Part shown: one piece after another, positions 1-6,908 of the stretch
How the letters are laid out: the number at the start of each line of letters is the position of its first letter
How positions within the stretch are numbered: position 1 is the first letter of the stretch
Source of the DNA: Prevotella sp.
GTDB lineage: Bacteria > Bacteroidota > Bacteroidia > Bacteroidales > Bacteroidaceae
Assembly: GCA_017389705.1 (NCBI GenBank)
Contig: JAFPEE010000224.1
Location: forward strand, 1-39,508
Length of the DNA stretch: 39,508 nucleotides
Direction: 5' to 3'
Notes under the pieces: model-generated
Database searches by the model: none
The model's input: the letters and a program-made list of their open reading frames with translations, nothing else
Told to the model about the DNA's origin: nothing
Made by a program: the position numbers and the translations under genes

Positions 1-1182
1 CATCTGCTTGATCATACCGTCCATCTGGTCGTTGAACCACCAGCCCGAACCAAACTGGATCTTGCCCGGCTCACCGCCCTGGAAGTTACCCAGCATCGTA
101 GCGATGACCTCATTGGCGCAAGGATTCAGGGTGTAGAGGATGGTGCGTGTGAGCTTGCCTTCCATGTTGAGCTTGTTGAGGAACTTGGACATGGCCTGGT
201 CGGTGTTGAACTCACCGATAGAGTCGAAGCCTGTGTCAGGACCCAGCTGGTTGTACATGGCGGTATTGTTGTCGCGGATGGCTCCATAGTGGAACTGCTG
301 TGTCCAGCCTGCGTCGGCATCCATCTCGGCCATGATGGTGAGGAAGGCGTTCTTGTACTGGCGGATCTCCAGGTTGGAGAGCTGCTGTCCACGCATAGCC
401 TTCTCGAAGATGGTCTCAATCTGTGAGTCGGTGTAGTCCTCGTCATAGAACTCCTCGATACCGTGGTCAGAGAGCTTGGAGCCCTGTGCCTCAAAGAACT
501 CATGGCGCTTCTTGAGGGCGTCTATCATGTCGGCAAACTTGGTGATGCTGACACCGCTGACGTCAGAGAGCTGCTCGACATACTTTGAGAACTCAGGCTT
601 CTCGATGTTCATGGCCTTGTCAGGACGCCATGCAGGAATCATGATGGGGTCGTCGGCTGCCTTGTGCTTGGCATACTCAATGTGGTTGTGCAGGTCGTCA
701 ACAGGGTCGTCGGTGGTGCACACACACTCTACGTTATAGTGCTTCATCAGTCCGCGTGCTGAGTACTCTGGGCTCTTCAGCTTCTCGTTACACTCATCGA
801 AAATCTCGCGTGCAGTCTTGGGAGAGAGCAGCTTCTCGATGCCAAAGGCTGTCTTCAGCTCCAGGTGTGTCCAGTGGTACAGGGGGTTGCGCAGGGTATA
901 GGGCACTGTCTCTGCCCACTTCTCGAACTTCTCCCAGTCGGAGGTGTCCTTGCCTGTGCAGTACTTCTCGTCAATACCATTGGTACGCATGGCACGCCAC
1001 TTGTAGTGGTCGCCACCCAGCCACAGCTCGGTGATGCTCTTGAAACGATGGTCGTTGGCCACCATCTCAGGAATCAGGTGACAGTGGTAGTCGATGATGG
1101 GCATCTTAGCCGCATGGTTGTGATACAGGTCCTGGGCGATCTCAGTCTCCAGCACGAAGTTCTTGTCGTTGAATTGCTTCAT
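1..1182 (-). CDS. uxaC: Glucuronate isomerase, 3' end cut by window edge
   Basis: Interconverts D-glucuronate and D-fructuronate (and galacturonate/tagaturonate), the first cytoplasmic step of hexuronate breakdown. The reverse-strand reading frame is open for 394 codons from the ATG at 1182 to the window edge; the family is about 470 residues, so roughly 75 C-terminal residues are missing. Near the N-terminus the protein reads IIDYHCHLIPEMVAND, with the metal-binding HxH typical of this amidohydrolase-fold family, followed by ELWLGGDHYKWRAMRTNG, a strongly diagnostic stretch. Further on are TDDPVDDL and, near the cut end, FNDQMDGMIKQM. It lies downstream of a secreted GH43 xylosidase, which suggests use of glucuronic acid released from glucuronoxylan. 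It has its own promoter, embedded in a long inverted repeat (see 1228-1266). I regard the family assignment as secure. Confidence 0.95.
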   Translation of the reverse strand, partial: MKQFNDKNFVLETEIAQDLYHNHAAKMPIIDYHCHLIPEMVANDHRFKSITELWLGGDHYKWRAMRTNGIDEKYCTGKDTSDWEKFEKWAETVPYTLRNPLYHWTHLELKTAFGIEKLLSPKTAREIFDECNEKLKSPEYSARGLMKHYNVECVCTTDDPVDDLHNHIEYAKHKAADDPIMIPAWRPDKAMNIEKPEFSKYVEQLSDVSGVSITKFADMIDALKKRHEFFEAQGSKLSDHGIEEFYDEDYTDSQIETIFEKAMRGQQLSNLEIRQYKNAFLTIMAEMDADAGWTQQFHYGAIRDNNTAMYNQLGPDTGFDSIGEFNTDQAMSKFLNKLNMEGKLTRTILYTLNPCANEVIATMLGNFQGGEPGKIQFGSGWWFNDQMDGMIKQM

Positions 1183-1222
1183 AATATGGGTTTGTTTTAG
1201 TTAATAAGTTCACAAGTGGATG

Positions 1223-1255
1223 CAAAGATAGCGAATTATTTCCATAAATAAGAAA
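1223..1255 (-). promoter_or_regulatory. uxaC promoter
   Basis: On the reverse strand, TATCTTTG (1230-1223) matches the Bacteroidota -7 box TAnnTTTG. TTTC (1255-1252), 21 nt upstream, is one mismatch from the -33 box TTTG. The start site would fall near 1218, giving an AT-rich leader of about 35 nt without an obvious Shine-Dalgarno sequence. Confidence 0.6.
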
Positions 1256-1266
1256 CAATTCGCTAT
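1228..1266. repeat. Long inverted repeat over the uxaC promoter
   Basis: The left arm 1228-1242 (ATAGCGAATTATTTC) and right arm 1252-1266 (GAAACAATTCGCTAT) are reverse complements at 14 of 15 positions, with a 9-nt centre. The outer 10 bp match perfectly. The arms overlap both the -7 and -33 boxes of uxaC and lie upstream of the predicted start site, so DNA binding by a dimeric regulator is the likelier role. The plus strand also has T6 directly after the right arm, so a terminator for some plus-strand transcript cannot be excluded. Confidence 0.6.
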
Positions 1267-1330
1267 TTTTTGAAGAAAAATCCACGTAAACGTTCTCTGT
1301 AAACAGAGTATGGCGTTGCAATGCAATTAT

Positions 1331-2974
1331 TTATCGGCTGACGTGTATCCAGTCTGCCTCCACCCAGCCTTTGTCGGTCTTGGGATTGGTGTCATAGGCC
1401 ACATAGCCGAACTTGGCACCTATCCACTTGCCTTCCTTCATCTGGTACTCCTGGCCGCAGTCGGTGAACTTCTTGCCATTGAGGCTATAGGCGAACTTGA
1501 CCTTCGAGTCCTTGACCATCAGGCGCAGGTAGATGTCCTCGTGGATGCCTGGCTTGTAGTCTATCTTGTCCTCGGCAGTAGGCTTCAGCGTAGCCACCAG
1601 CTCCTCGTGCTGGGGCTTGCCACGGTCGGCATCCTGACAGGTAATCATCAGCAGCTGGAACTCGCGTCCTATGCGCTTCAGGGCCAGGGCCTGGTAGTTG
1701 TGTCCCATCATGATGAGTCCGCCCACCTGTCCGTCAGCCTTTGAGGTGAAGCACAGCTTGGTGGTGACGGTGAACTCGTCGGCAGGAGTCTTCTGCAACA
1801 GCAGGTTGGGCACTTCCCAGAGGTTCTTGAAGTGGTCAGAGACCTTGTGGGTATAGACACGCATGGTGCCAAAGGCGGTAGGCATGCCGAAGAACTGATG
1901 GTAGTTGGCATGCCACTGCCACTGCTTGCCCAGAACGGGGCTGCTGAACTCGTCGCTCTCCACAGGGTTGACAATGACGGTTGAGTTGCTCTTGGGCTTC
2001 TTATAGGTGCTGACGGGCTCACCCTTCTTACCCATGATGGGCCAGCCGGTAGACCAGTCGACAGGGTTCAGATGTACCACACGGCCATAGGCCTCCTTGT
2101 CCTGGAAGTGCAGGAACCAGTCCTCGCCATACTTGGTGTGTATCCAGCCTCCCTGGTGAGGGCCGTTGATGTTGGTCTTGCCCTGAGCCAGGACTATCTT
2201 ATGCTCGTAGGGGCCATAGGGCGACTTGGAACGCATGGCCAGCTGGAAGCCTGTAGGCACACCACCGGCAGGACACATAATCCAGTACCAGCCATCGCGC
2301 TTGTAGAACTTGGGACCCTCGCAGGTGCGGTTCTCAGTACCATTGCCGTCGAAGACAATGACAGGGTTGCCGATGGCCTTGGTGCCCTCCTTGTTCAGCT
2401 CGCGCACACAGAGCACAGAGGCAAACTTACCACGCGAGTTGGCCCATCCGTTGACCAGGTAGCAGCGGCCGTCATCATCCCACAGAGGGGTGGTGTCTAT
2501 CATGCCCTTGCCCTCGATGACGCAGACAGGTTTCTCCCACTCGCCGGCAGGGTCCTTGGTCTTCACCATGAACACACCAAAGTCAGGGTCGCCCCAGTAG
2601 ATGTAGTACTCGCCATTGTGGTAGCGGATGCTGGGAGCCCAGACACCAGCACCATGCTGCGGTGTGGAGAAGTGCTCCGTCAGCTCCTTGTTGCCGGTAT
2701 AGAGCTCCTTCAGGGCATAGCCCACAATCTGCCAGTTCACCAGGTCGCGCGAGTGCAGCACAGGCAGTCCTGGGGTGCACTGGAAGGAGGAGGCCGTCAG
2801 GTAGTAGTCCTCGCCTGAAGGTCCCACGCAGACATCAGGGTCAGAGTAGTCGGCATTGATGACAGGATTGGTGTAGGTGCCGTCGCCATTGTCAGGCGAC
2901 CATACCTCAGACTTGTACTGTGCCGAGGCCATCAGGGGCAACACAGCCAGCGTAGTAAGAATCAGTTTTCTCAT
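1331..2974 (-). CDS. Secreted GH43 beta-xylosidase / arabinofuranosidase
   Basis: A 547-residue glycoside hydrolase family 43 protein, closest in appearance to subfamily 12, which removes xylose or arabinose from xylan-derived chains. Residues 1-19 form a signal peptide ending MASAQ, so it is exported to the periplasm or cell surface. The five-bladed propeller opens with NPVINADYSDPDV; Asp45 is the expected catalytic base, Asp160 (in GMIDTTPLW) the pKa modulator and Glu219 (in RTCEGPKFYK) the general acid, all present. From about residue 340 onward there is a beta-sandwich domain of the kind common in GH43_12. The ATG overlaps the stop of the upstream ATP-grasp gene by 4 bp, so the two are co-transcribed. 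Exact substrate (xylose or arabinose) cannot be told from sequence. Confidence 0.92.
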   Translation of the reverse strand: MRKLILTTLAVLPLMASAQYKSEVWSPDNGDGTYTNPVINADYSDPDVCVGPSGEDYYLTASSFQCTPGLPVLHSRDLVNWQIVGYALKELYTGNKELTEHFSTPQHGAGVWAPSIRYHNGEYYIYWGDPDFGVFMVKTKDPAGEWEKPVCVIEGKGMIDTTPLWDDDGRCYLVNGWANSRGKFASVLCVRELNKEGTKAIGNPVIVFDGNGTENRTCEGPKFYKRDGWYWIMCPAGGVPTGFQLAMRSKSPYGPYEHKIVLAQGKTNINGPHQGGWIHTKYGEDWFLHFQDKEAYGRVVHLNPVDWSTGWPIMGKKGEPVSTYKKPKSNSTVIVNPVESDEFSSPVLGKQWQWHANYHQFFGMPTAFGTMRVYTHKVSDHFKNLWEVPNLLLQKTPADEFTVTTKLCFTSKADGQVGGLIMMGHNYQALALKRIGREFQLLMITCQDADRGKPQHEELVATLKPTAEDKIDYKPGIHEDIYLRLMVKDSKVKFAYSLNGKKFTDCGQEYQMKEGKWIGAKFGYVAYDTNPKTDKGWVEADWIHVSR

Positions 2975-4032
2975 GTTTGTTTGTCTATTTTTAATTGGTA
3001 GTTGTTTCCATTAAATATGACGCGCATCACCCCTCGGATGTCATCATCCTGGGTGGGATTGTAAAGCCTTTCAATGTCGAGTGCCACATGGCCCATGGTG
3101 CGACGCAGGTTGATTTCCACACAAGGGTGCAGGGAACAAGACGCAGCAGGCGTGGTGGCTTCTGGGGTGCTGCTGACCAGCATCATGTCAACGCCAAAGG
3201 GCCCCTGATAGCTGCCCAGGCTGAGCGTAGAGAGTATCCTGTCACGGACGGTGTCCAGCAGGTCAAGGCTTACATAGCGGCTGATGGACACACGCTTCAC
3301 CTGCTCTGTGGCCAGCACATTGCCCGTATAGGCTCCGTTCTTGGTCTGAAACAGCGACAGCCCCTCATAGCGCAGCCCCTGTCTGGTGGCTGTGAACTCC
3401 ATGCCGAAATCCTTCACCTTATTATAATAGGGCTCTACCATGACGCTACCCTGGTGGGCTATGACATGGGCCACCCACGCTGCATTCTCGTCAAAACGCA
3501 CCCCTCGACCACTGGATGACCAAGGGGCCTTTACCACTATCTGACCATACTGTTCGCGAAGGGCTGCCACCTGCTCTGTCTTGGTGCACTCAAAGGCCTG
3601 GCCGACGGTGCCTTCCATCTGCAACAGGGGCAACAGGTGGGCTGAGGTGCGACGGTGTGACAGCTGGCGGACAGTCTCCAAATGGTCTGTGGCAGGCAAC
3701 AGCTGACTGCTGACACCCCAGCGCCTGAGCTGGGCACACAGGGCAGGGTCCCAGCCCCATGGACTGACATGCTGCAGGTCGAGTCGGGGCAGCTGGCTCT
3801 TGTCAACAAACAGGCATCGTGCCCTACCCAGCTTGCTACGCAGCCGTTTGTAGGCTCGCTCTGCACCCTCAACACTCTCTACCAGCACCACATCGCCCTC
3901 CTCTGCCCACAAGGCAGGCAGGAAGCCCAGGTCGTTCCTCAGCTGGCGTCCGGCATGGGGGGCTGTGAAGTTGGTCAGGTTGCTGGCCAACGCAATGTCG
4001 TGTTCTGGATTGAATATATGTAGCGTCTGCAT
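2971..4032 (-). CDS. ATP-grasp-like protein of unknown substrate
   Basis: A 353-residue cytoplasmic protein, first gene of a two-gene unit with the GH43 enzyme. It begins LHIFNPEHDIALASN, a conserved opening of an uncharacterised Bacteroidota family. The central region looks like an ATP-grasp ligase: IVVKAPWSSSGRGVRF (about residues 168-183) resembles the ATP-binding lysine and flexible glycine/serine loop, MVEPYYNKVKDFGMEF is a hinge-like strand, and CVEINLRRTMGHVAL (about residues 309-323) carries the ExN pattern that binds magnesium in this fold. ATP-grasp enzymes join a carboxylate to an amine or thiol through an acyl phosphate. No peptide substrate gene or second biosynthetic enzyme is visible next to it, so its reaction is unknown. 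Domain assignment is by eye. Confidence 0.65.
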   Translation of the reverse strand: MQTLHIFNPEHDIALASNLTNFTAPHAGRQLRNDLGFLPALWAEEGDVVLVESVEGAERAYKRLRSKLGRARCLFVDKSQLPRLDLQHVSPWGWDPALCAQLRRWGVSSQLLPATDHLETVRQLSHRRTSAHLLPLLQMEGTVGQAFECTKTEQVAALREQYGQIVVKAPWSSSGRGVRFDENAAWVAHVIAHQGSVMVEPYYNKVKDFGMEFTATRQGLRYEGLSLFQTKNGAYTGNVLATEQVKRVSISRYVSLDLLDTVRDRILSTLSLGSYQGPFGVDMMLVSSTPEATTPAASCSLHPCVEINLRRTMGHVALDIERLYNPTQDDDIRGVMRVIFNGNNYQLKIDKQT

Positions 4033-4052
4033 TTTCGTTGTTTTGGCTTTCT

Positions 4053-4066
4053 CTGACCTTGGTCAG
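4053..4066. promoter_or_regulatory. Interrupted palindrome in the ATP-grasp gene leader
   Basis: CTGACC (4053-4058) and GGTCAG (4061-4066) are perfect inverted copies separated by TT. The site lies between the likely start of transcription (about 4088) and the ATG at 4032. It could be an operator or a small RNA hairpin; nothing else distinguishes the two. Confidence 0.3.
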
Positions 4067-4091
4067 CGTGTGGCGTTGCATTATTAGCCTG

Positions 4092-4099
4092 CAAAAATA
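4092..4099 (-). promoter_or_regulatory. -7 box for the ATP-grasp/GH43 unit
   Basis: On the reverse strand TATTTTTG matches TAnnTTTG, about 60 nt upstream of the ATG at 4032. No clear TTTG lies 19-21 nt further upstream, so the promoter is weaker than consensus or needs an activator. Confidence 0.45.
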
Positions 4100-4142
4100 C
4101 AACTTTTTTCTCAGATAATGTGGCTCTTTGCTTGTTTTTTTT

Positions 4143-4318
4143 ATAACTTTCTCTCATGGAGAAGTTACTACGTCTCGGAAAAGAAAATAAAAGCAAGCAT
4201 TTATTTTGCTTTTCACTCAACTTTTCGTAACTTTCTCCCTTGGAGAAGTTACTACGTCTCGGAAAAGAAAATAAAAGCAAGCATTTATTTTGCTTTTCAC
4301 TCAACTTTTCGTAACTTT
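4143..4318 (+). repeat. 84-bp tandem duplication carrying a promoter
   Basis: Two adjacent 84-bp copies (4143-4226 and 4227-4310) differ at only three positions (1, 12 and 14), and the first 8 bp of a third copy follow (4311-4318). Each unit holds a small hairpin (AAAAGCAA at 4189-4196, TTGCTTTT at 4206-4213 in copy 1) whose right arm supplies a TTTG -33 box. The junction after copy 2 supplies TAACTTTG, a perfect -7 box. At the junction after copy 1 the same site reads TAACTTTC. The 84-bp period is a multiple of three, so open frames run through it, but I see no gene there. Confidence 0.9.
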
Positions 4319-4319
4319 G
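4289..4319 (+). promoter_or_regulatory. Promoter of the porD-like/recN operon
   Basis: TTTG (4289-4292), 19 nt, TAACTTTG (4312-4319): a perfect Bacteroidota promoter formed by the end of the second 84-bp repeat and its junction. The predicted start of transcription lies only about 3-6 nt before the ATG at 4329, so the message is nearly leaderless. Confidence 0.8.
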
Positions 4320-4328
4320 TCGGCTGAA

Positions 4329-5228
4329 ATGAGAAAAATACTGTTTATCATAGGTTTCTTGTGCGTGGTGCTGACCGCTGGAGCCCAGGAGCTGCAGGTG
4401 AAAATCACCATCAACAGCCAGCAGGTGGAGGGCTCTGACAAGAGCGTCTTTGAGAACCTGCAACAGACGCTGGAGCAGTGGATGAACGACCGCCAGTGGA
4501 CAGAGCTGCAGTTCCAGAAGAACGAGCGCATCACCGTGAACTTCAACCTGACCGTGTCCAAGTGGGACAAGACCAACAACCGCTTTACCTGCACAGCCAT
4601 GATTCAGGCCAACCGCCCTGTGTGGAACTCAGCCTACACCACCACCTTATATAATAATAAGGACGGTGAGTTCAACTTTGACTTCGCACAGTTCGATCAG
4701 CTGAACTACAACGACGAGATGATAGACAACCAGCTGACAGCGCTGATGGCCTACTATGCCTACCTGATCATAGGGCTGAACCTGGACTCCTTCTCACCAT
4801 TGGGAGGAACGGAGATTCTGCAACGCTGCATGCAGCTGACCAACAATGCACAAGACCTGGGATTCGCAGGGTGGAAAGCCTTTGAAAACAGTCGCAACCG
4901 CTTTGCCATCATCAACGACTACCTGGACGAGGCCATGAAGCCTTTCCGTCAGTTTCAGTATGACTACTACCGTACTGGACTGGACGAGATGGCCACCAAT
5001 GCTGAGCGTGGACGAGGCAACATCACCACAGCCCTGGAGAACCTGAAGAAGGCCCACGAGGAGAAGCCGCTGAGTCTGCTGCCGCAGATATGGACAGACT
5101 ACAAGCGCGACGAGCTGGCCAACATCTACAAGGGCAAGGGTACGCAGAAGGAGAAGCAGGCCGTGTATGACATCCTGTTCAACATCAATGCCTCGCAAAG
5201 CGACGCCTGGAACAAGATTAAAGAATAA
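4329..5228 (+). CDS. DUF4835 protein, PorD-like
   Basis: A 299-residue secreted protein with a signal peptide (MRKILFIIGFLCVVLTAGAQ, cleavage after Ala19). The mature part looks like DUF4835, a Bacteroidota family named PorD in type IX secretion work, though its mechanism is not clear. Visible landmarks are LQVKITINSQQVEGSDKSVF just after the signal peptide, the strand pattern RITVNFNLTVSKWD, and a helical second half containing GWKAFENSRNRFAIINDYLD. I chose the ATG at 4329 rather than an in-frame upstream TTG at 4290 because the promoter ends at 4319 and the signal peptide starts here. The gene sits directly upstream of recN (21-bp gap), an arrangement I recall from other Bacteroidota. No other type IX secretion gene is in the window, so this alone does not show a working system. 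Confidence 0.7.
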   Translation: MRKILFIIGFLCVVLTAGAQELQVKITINSQQVEGSDKSVFENLQQTLEQWMNDRQWTELQFQKNERITVNFNLTVSKWDKTNNRFTCTAMIQANRPVWNSAYTTTLYNNKDGEFNFDFAQFDQLNYNDEMIDNQLTALMAYYAYLIIGLNLDSFSPLGGTEILQRCMQLTNNAQDLGFAGWKAFENSRNRFAIINDYLDEAMKPFRQFQYDYYRTGLDEMATNAERGRGNITTALENLKKAHEEKPLSLLPQIWTDYKRDELANIYKGKGTQKEKQAVYDILFNINASQSDAWNKIKE

Positions 5229-5249
5229 ACCATTTGCAAACACAAAGCA

Positions 5250-6908
5250 ATGTTAAAGCAACTATATATCAAGAACTTCACGCTCATTGACGAGCTGGAT
5301 ATAGCGCTGTATCCTGGATTCTCGGTGATTACCGGTGAGACAGGAGCAGGCAAGAGCATCATCCTGGGTGCCATAGGACTGCTGCTGGGTCAGCGGGCAG
5401 ACTCAAAGACCATCAAGCAGGGCGCAGACAAGTGCATCATCGAGGCCCACTTCGACCTGTCCAGATACCATCTGCAGGACCTGTTCGAGGAGAATGAGAT
5501 AGAATATGACGCCACAGACACCATTGTGCGACGTGAGCTGACAGCAGCAGGCAAGAGCCGTGCCTTCATCAACGACACCCCTGTGGCCCTGTCCATGCTG
5601 AAAGATCTGGGCGAGAGGCTGGTGGACGTGCACTCGCAGCACCAGAACCTACTGCTCAACAAGCAGGACTTCCAGCTGAGCGTGGTGGACATCATTGCCA
5701 AAGACCAGCAGGAGCTGGCCGACTACGAGCAGACCTACAGTCAGCTGCAGGCTGCCAACAGCCAACTGCAACAGCTCAAGGACGATATTGAGCAGAACCG
5801 TCAGAACCAGGACTTCCTGCAGTTCCAGTACGAGGAGCTGGCAGCAGCCAAGCTCGTGGAAGACGAGCAGGAGGAGTTGGAGCAGCAGAGCGAGACCATG
5901 TCGCATGCCGAGGACATCAAGACAGCCCTCTATGAGGCCGACCATGCTCTGTACAATGAGAACTATGGCGGCGTCAGTCAGGTGAAAGCTGCCCTCCATG
6001 CCCTGAGTGGCATCAGCAAGGTGCTGCCCAAGACCGATGAGCTGGTGGAGCGCCTGAACAGCTGTCACATAGAACTCAAGGATATTGCCGACGAAGTAAG
6101 CTCTTTGCTGGAGGACACAGAATTTGACCCTGCAGAGCTGGACCGCATCAATGAGCGTCTGGACCGCCTGTATGAGTTGCAGAAGAAGTACCATGCTGAG
6201 ACGGTGGCAGAGCTGATAGAACAGCGCGACCAGCTGAAGCTGAAGCTCAGCAACATAGAGAATAGCGACGAGGCCCTGGCTGAGCTGGAGGCCCAATGCC
6301 AGCAGCTGACAGCCAAGAGCCGGCAACAGGCTGACCGGCTGACCAAGCTGCGCCAGAAGGCTGCCAAGGAGATAGAGCAGCAGCTGAACAAGCGTCTGGT
6401 GCCCTTAGGAATGCCTCATGTGCGTTTTCAGGTCAGCATCACGGCTGGTGAGCTGGGACGCAACGGACAGGACAATGTCAGCTTCCTCTTCTCCGCCAAC
6501 ACCTCTACCCCACTCCAGCCTGTGGCGCAGGTGGCATCAGGTGGTGAGATAGCACGTGTCATGCTGTCGCTGAAGGCCATGATTAGCGGAGCCGTCAAGC
6601 TGCCTACCATCATCTTCGATGAGATTGACACTGGTGTCAGCGGCAAGATAGCCGAGAAGATGGCCGAGATGATGCAGGAGATGGGAGACCTGGACCGTCA
6701 GGTCATCAGCATCACCCATCTGCCCCAGATTGCCGCCTTGGGCAGCCACCATTACAAGGTGTCGAAAGAGGAGACCAGCCAGGGTACCACCAGCCGCATG
6801 CAGGAGCTGACGCAGGAGGAGCGCATCAATGAGATAGCTCAGATGCTGAGTGGCAGCGACATCACCCAGGCAGCCATACAAAACGCAAAAGAATTATTAA
6901 AGCTATGA
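5250..6908 (+). CDS. recN: DNA repair protein RecN
   Basis: A 552-residue SMC-like ATPase acting early in double-strand-break repair. Walker A GETGAGKS is at residues 29-36, followed by the RecN-typical LVDVHSQHQNLLL. A long coiled-coil segment (about residues 150-370, rich in E, Q, L and K) separates the two ATPase halves. The ABC signature SGGEIARVMLS starts at Ser430, and Walker B IIFDEIDTG has Asp457. VISITHLPQIAALGSHHYKV carries the switch histidine. Length and domain order are normal. It follows the DUF4835 gene by 21 bp, and its stop overlaps the next ATG by 4 bp, so the three genes form one operon. Confidence 0.97.
   Translation: MLKQLYIKNFTLIDELDIALYPGFSVITGETGAGKSIILGAIGLLLGQRADSKTIKQGADKCIIEAHFDLSRYHLQDLFEENEIEYDATDTIVRRELTAAGKSRAFINDTPVALSMLKDLGERLVDVHSQHQNLLLNKQDFQLSVVDIIAKDQQELADYEQTYSQLQAANSQLQQLKDDIEQNRQNQDFLQFQYEELAAAKLVEDEQEELEQQSETMSHAEDIKTALYEADHALYNENYGGVSQVKAALHALSGISKVLPKTDELVERLNSCHIELKDIADEVSSLLEDTEFDPAELDRINERLDRLYELQKKYHAETVAELIEQRDQLKLKLSNIENSDEALAELEAQCQQLTAKSRQQADRLTKLRQKAAKEIEQQLNKRLVPLGMPHVRFQVSITAGELGRNGQDNVSFLFSANTSTPLQPVAQVASGGEIARVMLSLKAMISGAVKLPTIIFDEIDTGVSGKIAEKMAEMMQEMGDLDRQVISITHLPQIAALGSHHYKVSKEETSQGTTSRMQELTQEERINEIAQMLSGSDITQAAIQNAKELLKL

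Noticed and set aside
1311-1331. The 10-mer TGGCGTTGCA occurs near both ends of the GH43/ATP-grasp unit (about 1312 and 4071), suggesting flanking repeats of an inserted element.
   Set aside because: Ten bases without extension are not enough; there is no target duplication or transposase.
4118-4327. A 69-codon frame with internally repeated peptide through the 84-bp repeats.
   Set aside because: The repeat period is a multiple of three, so any open unit stays open. The region instead carries promoter elements.
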